Of a stretch of 43,818 nucleotides of DNA, positions 1 to 9,921 are shown in pieces. The notes beneath the pieces were generated by a model. It saw only the letters and a program-made list of their open reading frames with translations. It ran no database searches and was not told where the DNA came from. The position numbers were made by a program, and so were the translations under genes. Location: the IMG/VR virus record IMGVR_UViG_3300042691_009387, positions 1 to 43,818 of that record. The stretch is one strand, 5' to 3'. The first letter of the stretch is position 1, and every line of letters begins with the position of its first letter. Source of the DNA: a virus.

Positions 1-173
1 ACTGCGCCGGTGCCAGCCTGGAGGAAACCGCCCCCTGTCCATCCACCTGCGGTGGCGCCGTCGTGAACGACCAGTTCATTGGTGTCGGTCTTGATCGTGA
101 TCTCACCCTGCGCCCCGGTAAAGGTGGCGTGCTGGGCAGCGGTTCCGCGGCGGCGTTGAATGACGGTTGCCAT
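1..173 (-). CDS. Receptor-binding/tail fibre protein with Mtd-type N-terminal domain, partial
   Basis: Only the first 57 codons lie in the window and the gene runs off the left edge. The start ATG is at 173. The peptide opens MATVIQRRRGTAAQHATF and continues with GAQGEITI, TNELVVHDG and GGW. This is the usual pattern of the N-terminal domain of the BPP-1 major tropism determinant and many phage fibre proteins. In this family the N-terminal domain precedes a C-terminal host-binding domain, which cannot be seen here. It is the last visible gene of the minus-strand structural operon, directly after a gp17-like fibre protein. I infer that it is a virion receptor-binding protein; its adhesin type is unknown. 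Whether it carries a diversified C-type lectin fold cannot be judged. Confidence 0.8.
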   Translation of the reverse strand, partial: MATVIQRRRGTAAQHATFTGAQGEITIKTDTNELVVHDGATAGGWTGGGFLQAGTGA

Positions 174-182
174 GGGTGTTCC

Positions 183-974
183 TTAAACGATGAGCCCGTA
201 GTCTTGGCTGCCAACCTGGCCCTGCGGCAAGGCCTGGGAGTACCTGACCAGGATGTTGTTGGCGCCCGCCGGCGGGGGCGACGTGAAGGTCAGCGTGGTG
301 CCTGACGTCCAGGTGTAGTCGACCGTCGGTGTCTGCACCACGCCCGAGATCGCCACCAGCAGGTTGTTGATGGAGCCTGGGTTGACGCTCAAGGCGAACA
401 CGGCCTGCGACCCCGTGCCTGAGAACACATCGCTGACCGCAGAGGAGTAGGCCACGCTGGTGACCAACGTCGTGAGATCGATGTTCTGCAGGCCCGTGGC
501 CGTTTCGTTCCAGCCGATGGCAGCGTTGGCCAAGGGCTCGGGCAAAGACCCGTCAATGGTCGACGAGGCCGGCACCTTGACGGCGCGGTCAAGGTTCTCG
601 GCGAGCTGCTGGATCTGCACCGTGACACGGTCGAACGTGTCCTCGATCACGCGGGCATTGAACGCCCCGCCACCCAGCAGGTCGGTGGTCTGCTCGTACT
701 CGAGCGCGCTCAGGATCGTGAGCTTCTCGCCCGAGGCCAGCTTGGCGCCGGTGATCGGGTAGGTGATCGTGCCGCCGGGGCTGGTGTCTTGGTCGACGTT
801 GAGCGAGACGCTGTAGTCGGAGTCCTTGACCAGGGTCGACTCATTGCCCAGCGTCGAGGTCTTGACCACCAACAGGTCGCCGGCGTCGAACGTCTTGAAC
901 GTGAACGAGAAGGTGTTGGCGATCCCGTTGCCGGAATACGGCCCAGCTCGGCGGGTGGTTGACGGAACGGTCAT
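183..974 (-). CDS. Tail fibre/tailspike protein with T7 gp17-like N-terminal region
   Basis: The protein has 263 residues and begins MTVPSTTRRAGPYSGNGIAN followed by FSFTFKTFDAGDLLVVKTS. This is the typical start of podovirus fibre proteins that dock on the tail through a gp17-like N-terminal domain. After a VQIQQLAENLDRA helix, a common coiled linker in this family, the protein is beta- and Ser/Thr-rich and repeats a second 'FSGTGSQAVFALSVNPGS' block. It is short for a full fibre and has no obvious receptor-binding or enzymatic C-terminal domain, so it probably acts as an adaptor. The following Mtd_N-type protein may attach to it. A good SD (ACAGGAG) lies before the ATG at 974. Confidence 0.78.
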   Translation of the reverse strand: MTVPSTTRRAGPYSGNGIANTFSFTFKTFDAGDLLVVKTSTLGNESTLVKDSDYSVSLNVDQDTSPGGTITYPITGAKLASGEKLTILSALEYEQTTDLLGGGAFNARVIEDTFDRVTVQIQQLAENLDRAVKVPASSTIDGSLPEPLANAAIGWNETATGLQNIDLTTLVTSVAYSSAVSDVFSGTGSQAVFALSVNPGSINNLLVAISGVVQTPTVDYTWTSGTTLTFTSPPPAGANNILVRYSQALPQGQVGSQDYGLIV

Positions 975-1011
975 GGTCGACTCCTGTCGGAATGGTAGGA
1001 GGCGCGGCCCG

Positions 1012-1023
1012 TCAAACGGACAC
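1012..1023 (-). promoter_or_regulatory. Recurrent GTGTCCGT boundary motif, copy 1
   Basis: On the minus strand this reads GTGTCCGTTTGA. It begins 3 nt after the stop codon of the giant ejection protein gene and 49 nt before the fibre gene start. The same core recurs at five other late-gene boundaries. Function unknown; a late promoter, activator site or RNA-processing site are possibilities. Confidence 0.5.
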
Positions 1024-1026
1024 GCA

Positions 1027-4000
1027 TCAGCGCTGCTTGGACTCGGGGCTCGCGGTGCCGGTCACCAGGCCCCGGACGAAGTCGGCCTCGCTGGTGGGCT
1101 CGATCTTCCCCTGCGCGACGCCGGCGCCGTAGCCCAGGGGTCGGGCCAGGGTCATGGCCGGCATACCGGTGGTGACGGTGATGAGTGCTGCCACGTCGCG
1201 CACGGCCTTCTGTGCGCTCGCGTCGTCGACGATCGCCTTGTAGACGCTGGCCGGGGCGCCGGCGGCGGACTCGAGCACCGACACCGTGGGCGAGAGCGAG
1301 AACTTGTCGTCGGCCGGCTGGTCGTTGAAGCGGTTGACGACCGACTGGCCGAGCGCGCCCACGAACGGGATGCCCGAGAGCACGCCCTTGATGGTGCCGA
1401 ACCCGAACACCTGGGCCAGCCAGTCGTCGAGGTAGCCGTCATCGTCCTCGTCGTCGGGCCCGCCCCTGAACGCGATCGCGATCGCCTCGGCCACCCAGAT
1501 GGGGGCCATCAGCCCGAGCATCAGCACGCCGAACGCCTTGCCGGCGCCCTTCCTAAGCCCCTGCTCCTGGGCGATCTGCTGCAGGGCGGTGGCGTTGGTG
1601 TTGGCCAGCATGTTGAAGTAGCTCACGAACTGCGTGAACACGCGCGCGTAGGCGGGGCCGGTCTCGATCCGGCTCACGTCCTCAGGCAGCGTTGAGCCCT
1701 GGGTCTGACGGATCACGCCGTCGGCGTAACGCAGGGCCATGCGCTCTTCCATCCCCTCGGCCAGGGCCTGGTTGTAGGCGGCCTGCCAGATGATGGGCGA
1801 GAGCACGTTGTCGAACGCGGTCTGCAGGAAGTAGCTGTGGCGCCGTGTGAACTGCTCGGCGCTCTCGTACACGCTCGGGTTGATGAGGATCTTTTCCAGC
1901 GTGTCGGACAGCACCGCCACCTCGTTGCTGGCGCGGTCGGCCATGTAGGGGCTTGCGTCCCACACCGCCTGGGAGAACTTCTTCGGGTTGGCCACGTAGT
2001 CGGCCAGCGAGCGCATCATCAGGCTCGGCTTGACCTTGATCGCGGCCGAGCTCACGCCGGTGATCTGCTGCAGCGTGTTGCTCAGGTTCGCGAACATGAG
2101 CGCCATGCCCGTGCGTGCGCGGATCGTCGACAGCATGCGGTTCAGGCCGGCGTCGGCAGCGATCGGGGTCTCGACAGTCTGGCGCGCGGAGCGCTTCAGC
2201 CAGGGCTTGAGCACGCCGCTGATGGCGGCCGGGTCGATCCGGCCCAGGGGCTGGCTCACCTTCGGGCGCTTGATCAGCCTGGCGGCCGAGCGCACCGGCG
2301 CTTCCATGTGGCTGAACAGCAGCACCTTGTCGATGTGCTGCGGCAGGCTGCGCAGGTCCAGCTTCAGCGGCCGGTTGTACTCGACCCGGCTCTTGGTGAA
2401 CCCGCGGTTGGTCGACGGGAAGGCGTAGCTCATGCCCGCGTTCTCGGTCTCGAGCAGGTCGCGGAGCTCCGCGTCCTGTACCAGCAGCGGGTCGGCCTGG
2501 GCCGGCACGTAGCCGCCACGACGCGCCACACCGAACGGGTCGGTGAAGCTGTCCGCGGTGACCTCGGCGAAGTAGCGGCCGAACACGTTGCGGTGCGTCT
2601 TCTGCGCCAGCGGCTTGGTCTGCTCCAGCAGATCCCACACGCCCTGGGCGAAGTCGAAGTGCTCGCGCTGCAGCACGCCTGAGTTGGCCAGGCGCCGGAT
2701 GAACGCATCCCAGCGGCTTGTGTCGAGGGTGCCGTCGGGGTTCTCGGTGGCCCAGCCGCGGCCGAGCAGCAGCTTGCGCTTGTTGCTCTCGTTGCCGGTG
2801 TGCAGGATCGCGTGCAGCAGCTCGGCCATGCCGATGCCGTTGTGCCCGCGGCCGAAGGTGTAGCCGAGCTCGGGCGCCTCGATCGGCTGCGTCGGCATCA
2901 TCGGGGCGATGTTGTCGACCAGGGCCTGGAACTTCTTGCGGTACTCCAGACGCTCGGCCCGGTAGCGGTCGGCCGCGTCCTTGATCGGCTGGAAGATCAG
3001 CCGCAGGAACGGCCCGCCGAACTTGCCGTCCTTGGCCTCGGCCCACTGCTCCACCCGCCGCAGCAGGGCGGGGGCTTGCTGCAGCACGGCGCGCTTGATC
3101 AGCTCCGCCTTGGTCAGCGCGCCCGACTCGCCCGGCACGGTGTCGGGGATGCCGATCTCCTCCATGCGGGTGTAGAGCTCGTCGGCCGCGTCGTCGATGT
3201 CCATGAGGTCGCCGTCGACCTCCATCTGGCGGGTGCGCTTGGCGAGGAACCACATCGCCTGGACCGACTCGTGCAGGCCCTGCAGCTCCTCGAACGTGAG
3301 CGCCTCCAGCGGCTGCGCGTTCTGCGTGGCCTGCAGGATCATCGGGCCCACCACCGCGGCGGTCTCGGGGTCGTTCTGCTGCAGCGCCTCCAGGTACGCT
3401 GCGGCAGCCTTGGTCGTCGGGGTCTCAACGCCGTAGGCGGCCAGCACCGCGCGGGCGGCGTTGACGATGTCGGGGTCGCGGCCCTTCTCCACCGTCTTCT
3501 CGTCGTTGCCCTTGGTGACGCGCTTGAAGAACTCGAGGATCTTCTTGGCCTCGGTCGCCGCGTCGATCGCCGCTTTCGCTGCGGCGTTGTTGAGCACCTG
3601 GTCCTGCTTGGCCTTGACGGCGTCGGCCGTCTCACCCTTGGCGGTGGCCTCGGCCCAGCGCTTACCGGCGCGGCGCTCGGCGGCGGTGTGCTTCCAGGCG
3701 GTGGCCTTCAAATCCTTGAGCGGGGTGCGGGCGATGACGTTGGCGCCGAACTGCTTGGCCGCCTCGACCAGCGCGTTGACCGTGATACGGGCGCCACGGG
3801 CGTTGGTCTCGCCGGTGTCTGTGCGCTGGCCCAGCATCTCGCGCTGCGTGCGCAGCTCGGTGGCCAGGCTGCGGGCCCGGGCCTCGTTGTGCACCGCCTC
3901 GTTGGCGGCCTCCTGGATCGCACGCTCGTCGATCAGGTCGCCGTTCTCTTCCAGCATCCGGCGCTCGGTCAGGCCGTCGATGGCCTCGTTGCGGGGGCCG

Positions 4001-7000
4001 AAGGCATCGATGGCCGCGAGCATTGCGTCGACCGTCTCGTAGCCGAAGGCGTCGGCGATCGCGGCGATGTCGGAGTCGCTGCCGGCCAGGGTGCGCTCGG
4101 GCTTCGCGTTGTCGCGCTCCCACTGCAGCGCGGCGGCCTCAGCCTGGTTCTCGATCTCGCGCTTCTTGCCGGCCAGGAACTGGCCCTTCTTGAGGCCCGT
4201 CAGGCCCTGCCCTTCGGTGGCCAGCAGGCCGTCGCGGATCGTCTGCGCGGCAGCGTCCTTGGCCGCCTGGCGCTGCTCCTGCCAGGCCTTGAGCGCGGCC
4301 TTGTACTCGGGCGTGCTCTTGCGCAGCTCGTCGAGCTTGCGCTTGGCCTGCATCTCGGGCATCGCGTCGACCTCGGCGGTGACCTCGGCGCGGGTGGCCT
4401 TCTCGGTCTCGCGGGCTTCTTTCTTCAGCTTGGCGATGACCTTGTCGCGCGCCTTGACCGACCACTTGAGATCGGCGATCGAGCGCTTCTGCAAGCGCTC
4501 GGCCGCCTCGCCATCGGCCTGCTCGTCGGGCACCAGGCCGGCCACCTCGTTGGCCTGTTGGATCTGCTCGTCGGTGGCGAGCATGCGGTCGAACACGCGA
4601 CGGATGTCGTCGTTGAGCGCCATGCCGGCGCCGGCAGGCTGGTCACCTTGGGCGAGCGTACCTGCGGGGGATATACGCGAGGGGTCGAACACCACCGTGG
4701 TGTTGCTCTCCACGTTGCGCCCGTCTTCGGTCTCAAGATCCTCTTGGAACGTCGCGCTGTCGTAGCCTCGCTGGCGCAAATACTCGACAAACCTGCGGCC
4801 CACTTCACCCTCAAACATTCCCCACGACTTGGTGTTCTTGACCAGAATGTGGAGCTCTCGCTCGGGGCCGAATGGATCAATGGTGTCGGCGAAGTCGAGG
4901 ATTAGATCCCTGGTCACCTCTGCCGTGGACTCGATGTTGACGTCGTAGGCGGCGACATCACCATACTCTGCCGAGAACTCAGGGTTGTCCGAGAAAAACA
5001 CGCCCGTGCGTTCAGTGTCTACGTCACCGAACGTCGTGGTGTTTACCGACTTGCTGCTGGCTCGAAACTGCCCTTGAATCGGTTGTTTGCTGCCGTGGTA
5101 CAAGCGCACCGCAGCACCCTGCCCCAGCGTCTGCCCGTCGCCCGCGCTCACACCGCGCTGGGCGAGGAACTGCTTGATGCTGCCGTAGACGTTCAGAAGC
5201 CAGGCGCGGAAGCGGCGCATCAGCGGCTGCAGCTCGGCGTTGGGGGCCTTGCCCTCCATCACGTACTGCTCGATGCTCTCGGCCCAGCGCTCGTGGTACG
5301 GGCGCTTCTGCTCGAGGCTGTAGCCGTTCCAGGTGGCGAGGTCAGGCACCCCGCTCCACTTCAGGAACGCATTCATGTCCTCGACGATCTGCGCCGGCGC
5401 GCCAGGCTGGCTCGCGATGTCGGCCAGCACCTCGAGGAAGAAGTGCCCGGTCTCGTGGAAGAACGTGCTGAGATCGGCCGTCGGGCTGAGAACCAGCTCG
5501 AGGGTGCGCGGGTTGAACGTCCCGCGGGGGCCTTGCTGGAGCGGTTGCTCGGGCATGTCCTCGACGATGCCCTCCGACCAGGTCCACTCAGGCATGAGCC
5601 CGGTCTTCTGGTCAGCGAAGACGGTGTCCTCGACCTTGGCGTTGCGGTTGCTCTCGCCATACGGACCGTAGTTCAGCCAGGAGTTTTGGCCTCGGGTCTC
5701 GCTCGTGATGGCGCCGACCGCCGGGCCAGTGAACAGGCGAACGTGGGCCTGCCACGCGTTCTCCTCACCCTGCGCCCGGAAACCGGCACCCTCGAGCCCG
5801 TGGCCGAACGCATCGTGCACGGCGCGGAACAGGTCGTTGAACAGGACCCGTTTGGTCTGGCCGTCGGGGGAGCCGTAGGCCCACTCCAGCCCAGTGTCGG
5901 CCAGCAGGGGGTTGCCTTCGGGGTCGAACTCGCCGGTGCCGAACCCGCTCTCGGTCGGGAACACCGCCATCGACTGGTTCGCGCGCAGGTCCCGCATCGC
6001 GTTCCAGGGGTTGCCCTGGTACGGGTCGGCGGCCGGGTCCATGAACCAGAACTGGTAGCCCGCCTCGACAAGGGCTTGGTACTGCGCCATCGTCTGGCGC
6101 GCCAGGTCGTCGTAGGCTTCGCGAACCGCAGGATCTTGCGGGGCGTGCGGCATCGCCTCGTAGGCGGCTGCGATGCGGGCGGCCCGCTCGGGGTCTACCT
6201 TCGCGTAGGCGGCCTGGCGTCGTAGCGGGATTCCGTTGTCGCGGGCGTACTGCTCGGCGACGGCGACGAGTCTGGGGTCTGGGCCGGCGGCGCCTGCAAC
6301 AGTTGGCGCACCTTCAAGCGGCGCAAGGCCTCCGCTCGAATACCGTCCTGCTCCGTCTCCGGTTTGTTGGGGTCGTCCACTCAGGTCTCCTTGCTGGAGC
6401 GTTGCCGGGCCGCCATCTCGGCCAGGCGCCGGTAGGCTTCGCTCTGCGAACTTGCGGGCTCCGTCGCTGAAGCTGAGGCTTGCTGATCCGGTGCCGAGGT
6501 GGTTGAAGAGCTGCTGCTCGAAGAACCAGAGGACCGACTGGACCTGGTAGGGCTTGATGCCGACTTGCTCTGCCGCTGCATTGAAAAGCTCCTTGACGAC
6601 ACGCCGCTGGGGTTCTGTCGGGGCGTCGACGATTTTACCATCCGGGCCCGTCATCTGCCCGAAGTAGCGGTTGAACGAACGTGTCGCCCACAAGTCAACG
6701 GTCAGCTCGTGGATGCCGTTGATGTTCATCACGAAGGGGCCGACCTTCGGTCCGAACGCGAACATCCCGAGCTTGAGGTCGGAGGCTTTCCCATCCACGC
6801 CGGGGCCCATGTTGCCCCACTTTTTGCGGGCTTCGTTCAGCTCCTTGACGGTGTGCTCGGAGTACAGCCACTCGACGGTGCCCTGCTCCCCCAGGTCCTG
6901 CACCATCGCGTTCAGGAACTCGAGCGCCTTCTCCTTGTTGGCCGATACAGGCCCCCCAGCCCAGAGGTTGCCGTTGGCTGGGTTACGGCCAGGTATGGTT

Positions 7001-9921
7001 CCGGTCTTCTCGTAGTGCTGGAACGTCTGGGCGGCGATGTCCCAGTTCATGTCGGCGAGGGTGCCTGGCGACTGGAGACCGGCGACGACCGCGAACAGTT
7101 GCCGCTTGGTCGCGTTCTCGGCAAGCGACGGGATGACCCTGGCGGTCGTCTCGAACGCGGCCTTGATGTCGCCCTCGTACCAGTCAAGCCCGCTCTGCTC
7201 CCGCTGGAGCTGGTACTGCAGCTCGGCGACGATCTGCTTGATCGCTCGCTTCTGTTCTTTCGGGTCGTTGAAGTCGCGCTTGCCGGTGATCTTGTCGAAG
7301 AAGGCGGCGACCTCGTGGATCGACATCTTCTGGCTGCCGGTCAGGCGGGGGCCGTTGCGGAGGTCGACCGCGGTGGTGGTCGATGCCTTCTTCGGCAGCT
7401 TGACGTTCGAGTCGGGCTCCTTCGCCTTCTGCTCGAACACCCCGCCCTTCTTGCGGACCTGCAACTCGTTGCCCTCGATGCGTAGGTCGTAGTCGCCCCA
7501 AGCGGGGCTGCTCTGCATGCGCTCGAGGCGGGCCTGCAGTTGCTCGGGCGTGCCACTGGCCTGGGTCTGCCAGGGAGCCTCGCGTCGTGCGAGCGCCGGC
7601 ACCTGCTGGCCGGACTCTACCCGCGACAGCGGACCGAGCACCTCCGGCTGGATGGTGCGGTCGCCAAGCAGGATGACCTGGCCAGGCTGATTCCCCTCGA
7701 GCCTGTCGAGGTAACCGTCGAACCCGGCGTCGAGCACGCGGGTCTCGAACTCTCGGGCGTTGCCCCCGCGCAGCTTCAGGGGGTCGAGGTTGGCGTCGTA
7801 GATGTTGTTCAGCGTAGCGCGGTGCGCCACCCCGCCGACGCCGGCCTCGGGTCGCACGCCGGTGCCCTTGTCGACGTAGAACGACAGCCGCTGACGCACA
7901 CGCTGGTCCGGGTAGGACATGATCTCGTCGCGTGCGCTGCCCTTCAGGCCGGTGCCGTAGAACGCGCTCGACAGCGTCGGGCGAGCCGCCATGCTCCAGT
8001 GGTAGGCCTCGACACCGTCCAGTTGACCAGGCTTCTGCTCGCCGGCATTCAGCACCTCCCCCTGCCCCGTCGGTGCGCCGAGCACGCGCAGCCGGTAGCG
8101 CTGGTACATCTCCTCGGGGGTGATCCCAAGGCGGGAGCTGTAGGCCGTGTAGAACGCGCTGGCCCAGGAGGCCATGCCCTCGTTGACCTTGCCGCGGTAG
8201 CGGCCGGCGGTGTTGAGCTCGCCCAGGATCGACTGGCGCACGGCCTCGGAGCTCGCGCGCATGGCTTCCTGGTCGGCGGCCTGGGCGATGACGCGCTCGG
8301 CCTCTTGCTGCAGGAACGCTTGCGCTTGCGCGCCTGCGGCTTGCGATTCCGCCAGGGTCAGCGCGTCCGGGGTCAGGCGGGCGTTGTCCACCAGCACCTG
8401 CTCGAGCGGCGTGCCCGGCGCCACGGCGAGCACATCGCCCACCGGGATCGCCACCACATCGCCGATGGCCGCGGCCTGCGCGACCTGCTCCTGCACGGCC
8501 GGCGGCAGTTGGTTCAGCACCTCGGGCGGCAGTTGGTTCAGCACCTCGCCATCGACGTAGATTGCCTTCGGCGCGCCCTCGGTCTGGTCGGCCATCGACT
8601 GCACGACCTGGCGGAACTGCTCGGGGTTGCGCTCGCGCAGCGCCGCCTCGGTGGCCGCCTGCAACTGGCTCTGCAGCAGGCCGGCGTAGCGCGTGGCCGA
8701 GTCCTGCTGCTGCGAGCGCTTGTCGACCACGGCCTGCAGGCGCTCGGCGGCGGTGCTCGCCGTGGCCAGGCCACCGCCCGCCCCCATGCCGCCCATGATT
8801 GAGGACAGCACGCCCTCGCTCAGGGACTTGCCGCCGTCGTAGGACAGGGCTGCGGCGATATTGCTGTTGAGTTGCTGCAGGCCCTCGGTGCCGCCTTCGG
8901 CGAACACCGCCTTGGCGATGCCCGACAGCCCCTTGCCCTTGGCGCCCAGCACCTTGTCCAGGCCGTACTTCTCGAGCAGCGCGTTGACGATGGCCGTCTG
9001 CGCCACAGACTGCGTGAACTCGGCGTCGCTCACCTTGATGCCGGTGCGCTGCTCGAACTCGGCAGCGTTGCTCGCCTGCTCCATGCCCTCGAGCCAGCCC
9101 ATGAACGCGACCGAGCCGCCCGAGCGCATGGCTAGGTACAGCGACGGCACGGCCTGGGACAGGAACGCCGCCCAGTAGTTGGGGTCGGTGATGACCTGCC
9201 CGATCTGCGCGACGTTGCCGGTCTTGATCGCAGTCTGCAGCGCCTGGTCGGCGTTCTTCGACAGCGTGGCCACGTCGGCGAATGCGGTGCCGAAGGTGGC
9301 GGTGTCGGAGCTCAGGATCTCCTGCGCGCTGTTGATCTTGCCGGCGATGTCGGTGGTGCCGCCCAAGCGTCGCTGCACGCCGGGCACGCGGCCCTCGCTC
9401 ACAAAGCGGATGACGTCCTGCACGCCGCGCACCGGGTTCAGGTACTGCGGCAGGCCGGTCTTCTCGACCAGCCCGGCCACGTAGCCCACGGCGCGCTGGG
9501 CGGCGTCGGGCGTGCGCCAGATCCCCTCGGAGATGCCGAGGGTGGCGTTGGCGATGCTGGCGCCCGCAATCGCACCCATGCCCGACTCGATCTTGGCCAG
9601 CGGCTTGATGGAGTCCTGCGTCTGCGCTGCGCGCTTGACGTCCTGGCGCATCAGCTCGCGCAGCATCGGCGCCTTCTGCAGGTCGGTGTCGGCGAGGTCG
9701 AGAACCTCCTGCAGGCGGTAGGCCTCCAGGTCCTGCACGATGACCTCGGCCGGCGCCGGGTAGCGCTTGGCCAGGCGCTCGGCCTCGGCCATGGCGTCGG
9801 GCTTGATCGTGACGGCGGTGGTCAGCGTCTGCCGGGCGGTGGGGCCGACAGGCTGGAACTCGTCGAACGGGTTGGCGGCGGGCTGGGCGCGACGGAACTC
9901 GTCGAAGGGGTTGGTGCTCAT
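1027..9921 (-). CDS. Giant polyvalent internal virion/ejection protein (2964 aa)
   Basis: A single uninterrupted 8.9-kb frame. The N-terminus has two NPFDEF motifs (residues 4-9 and 17-22). A first ART-like segment with YHWS and AFYGTGLKG lies near residues 637-770. A second, starting LYHGS with TGVFFSDNP, lies near 1605-1740. Near 1270-1450 is a domain with VHDAFGH, ETRGQNSWLNYG and FADQKTG. A zinc-metallopeptidase-like HETGHFFLE sits at about 1489-1497. Residues roughly 1880-2200 are charged and helical. The C-terminal 700 residues carry VIRQTQGS and RVFTQFVSYFNML and hydrophobic stretches near 2790-2850. This composition matches the phage polyvalent proteins described by Iyer, Burroughs and Aravind, which are injected with DNA. 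Its place after two internal virion proteins, as for T7 gp16, supports ejection with the genome. Which domains are active is inference. Confidence 0.85.
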   Translation of the reverse strand: MSTNPFDEFRRAQPAANPFDEFQPVGPTARQTLTTAVTIKPDAMAEAERLAKRYPAPAEVIVQDLEAYRLQEVLDLADTDLQKAPMLRELMRQDVKRAAQTQDSIKPLAKIESGMGAIAGASIANATLGISEGIWRTPDAAQRAVGYVAGLVEKTGLPQYLNPVRGVQDVIRFVSEGRVPGVQRRLGGTTDIAGKINSAQEILSSDTATFGTAFADVATLSKNADQALQTAIKTGNVAQIGQVITDPNYWAAFLSQAVPSLYLAMRSGGSVAFMGWLEGMEQASNAAEFEQRTGIKVSDAEFTQSVAQTAIVNALLEKYGLDKVLGAKGKGLSGIAKAVFAEGGTEGLQQLNSNIAAALSYDGGKSLSEGVLSSIMGGMGAGGGLATASTAAERLQAVVDKRSQQQDSATRYAGLLQSQLQAATEAALRERNPEQFRQVVQSMADQTEGAPKAIYVDGEVLNQLPPEVLNQLPPAVQEQVAQAAAIGDVVAIPVGDVLAVAPGTPLEQVLVDNARLTPDALTLAESQAAGAQAQAFLQQEAERVIAQAADQEAMRASSEAVRQSILGELNTAGRYRGKVNEGMASWASAFYTAYSSRLGITPEEMYQRYRLRVLGAPTGQGEVLNAGEQKPGQLDGVEAYHWSMAARPTLSSAFYGTGLKGSARDEIMSYPDQRVRQRLSFYVDKGTGVRPEAGVGGVAHRATLNNIYDANLDPLKLRGGNAREFETRVLDAGFDGYLDRLEGNQPGQVILLGDRTIQPEVLGPLSRVESGQQVPALARREAPWQTQASGTPEQLQARLERMQSSPAWGDYDLRIEGNELQVRKKGGVFEQKAKEPDSNVKLPKKASTTTAVDLRNGPRLTGSQKMSIHEVAAFFDKITGKRDFNDPKEQKRAIKQIVAELQYQLQREQSGLDWYEGDIKAAFETTARVIPSLAENATKRQLFAVVAGLQSPGTLADMNWDIAAQTFQHYEKTGTIPGRNPANGNLWAGGPVSANKEKALEFLNAMVQDLGEQGTVEWLYSEHTVKELNEARKKWGNMGPGVDGKASDLKLGMFAFGPKVGPFVMNINGIHELTVDLWATRSFNRYFGQMTGPDGKIVDAPTEPQRRVVKELFNAAAEQVGIKPYQVQSVLWFFEQQLFNHLGTGSASLSFSDGARKFAERSLPAPGRDGGPATLQQGDLSGRPQQTGDGAGRYSSGGLAPLEGAPTVAGAAGPDPRLVAVAEQYARDNGIPLRRQAAYAKVDPERAARIAAAYEAMPHAPQDPAVREAYDDLARQTMAQYQALVEAGYQFWFMDPAADPYQGNPWNAMRDLRANQSMAVFPTESGFGTGEFDPEGNPLLADTGLEWAYGSPDGQTKRVLFNDLFRAVHDAFGHGLEGAGFRAQGEENAWQAHVRLFTGPAVGAITSETRGQNSWLNYGPYGESNRNAKVEDTVFADQKTGLMPEWTWSEGIVEDMPEQPLQQGPRGTFNPRTLELVLSPTADLSTFFHETGHFFLEVLADIASQPGAPAQIVEDMNAFLKWSGVPDLATWNGYSLEQKRPYHERWAESIEQYVMEGKAPNAELQPLMRRFRAWLLNVYGSIKQFLAQRGVSAGDGQTLGQGAAVRLYHGSKQPIQGQFRASSKSVNTTTFGDVDTERTGVFFSDNPEFSAEYGDVAAYDVNIESTAEVTRDLILDFADTIDPFGPERELHILVKNTKSWGMFEGEVGRRFVEYLRQRGYDSATFQEDLETEDGRNVESNTTVVFDPSRISPAGTLAQGDQPAGAGMALNDDIRRVFDRMLATDEQIQQANEVAGLVPDEQADGEAAERLQKRSIADLKWSVKARDKVIAKLKKEARETEKATRAEVTAEVDAMPEMQAKRKLDELRKSTPEYKAALKAWQEQRQAAKDAAAQTIRDGLLATEGQGLTGLKKGQFLAGKKREIENQAEAAALQWERDNAKPERTLAGSDSDIAAIADAFGYETVDAMLAAIDAFGPRNEAIDGLTERRMLEENGDLIDERAIQEAANEAVHNEARARSLATELRTQREMLGQRTDTGETNARGARITVNALVEAAKQFGANVIARTPLKDLKATAWKHTAAERRAGKRWAEATAKGETADAVKAKQDQVLNNAAAKAAIDAATEAKKILEFFKRVTKGNDEKTVEKGRDPDIVNAARAVLAAYGVETPTTKAAAAYLEALQQNDPETAAVVGPMILQATQNAQPLEALTFEELQGLHESVQAMWFLAKRTRQMEVDGDLMDIDDAADELYTRMEEIGIPDTVPGESGALTKAELIKRAVLQQAPALLRRVEQWAEAKDGKFGGPFLRLIFQPIKDAADRYRAERLEYRKKFQALVDNIAPMMPTQPIEAPELGYTFGRGHNGIGMAELLHAILHTGNESNKRKLLLGRGWATENPDGTLDTSRWDAFIRRLANSGVLQREHFDFAQGVWDLLEQTKPLAQKTHRNVFGRYFAEVTADSFTDPFGVARRGGYVPAQADPLLVQDAELRDLLETENAGMSYAFPSTNRGFTKSRVEYNRPLKLDLRSLPQHIDKVLLFSHMEAPVRSAARLIKRPKVSQPLGRIDPAAISGVLKPWLKRSARQTVETPIAADAGLNRMLSTIRARTGMALMFANLSNTLQQITGVSSAAIKVKPSLMMRSLADYVANPKKFSQAVWDASPYMADRASNEVAVLSDTLEKILINPSVYESAEQFTRRHSYFLQTAFDNVLSPIIWQAAYNQALAEGMEERMALRYADGVIRQTQGSTLPEDVSRIETGPAYARVFTQFVSYFNMLANTNATALQQIAQEQGLRKGAGKAFGVLMLGLMAPIWVAEAIAIAFRGGPDDEDDDGYLDDWLAQVFGFGTIKGVLSGIPFVGALGQSVVNRFNDQPADDKFSLSPTVSVLESAAGAPASVYKAIVDDASAQKAVRDVAALITVTTGMPAMTLARPLGYGAGVAQGKIEPTSEADFVRGLVTGTASPESKQR
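8477..8546 (-). repeat. In-gene tandem duplication in the giant protein
   Basis: A 24-nt unit encoding roughly EVLNQLPP occurs twice in direct succession, giving VLNQLPPEVLNQLPP in the protein at around residue 460-475. The two DNA copies are nearly identical, which suggests a recent slippage event. It does not break the frame. Confidence 0.75.

Noticed and set aside
2800-4905. 701-residue plus-strand frame opposite the giant protein gene
   Set aside because: An antisense shadow of a GC-rich coding strand: low-complexity Leu/Gly/Arg/His composition, no motif, and complete overlap with the continuous polyvalent-protein frame.
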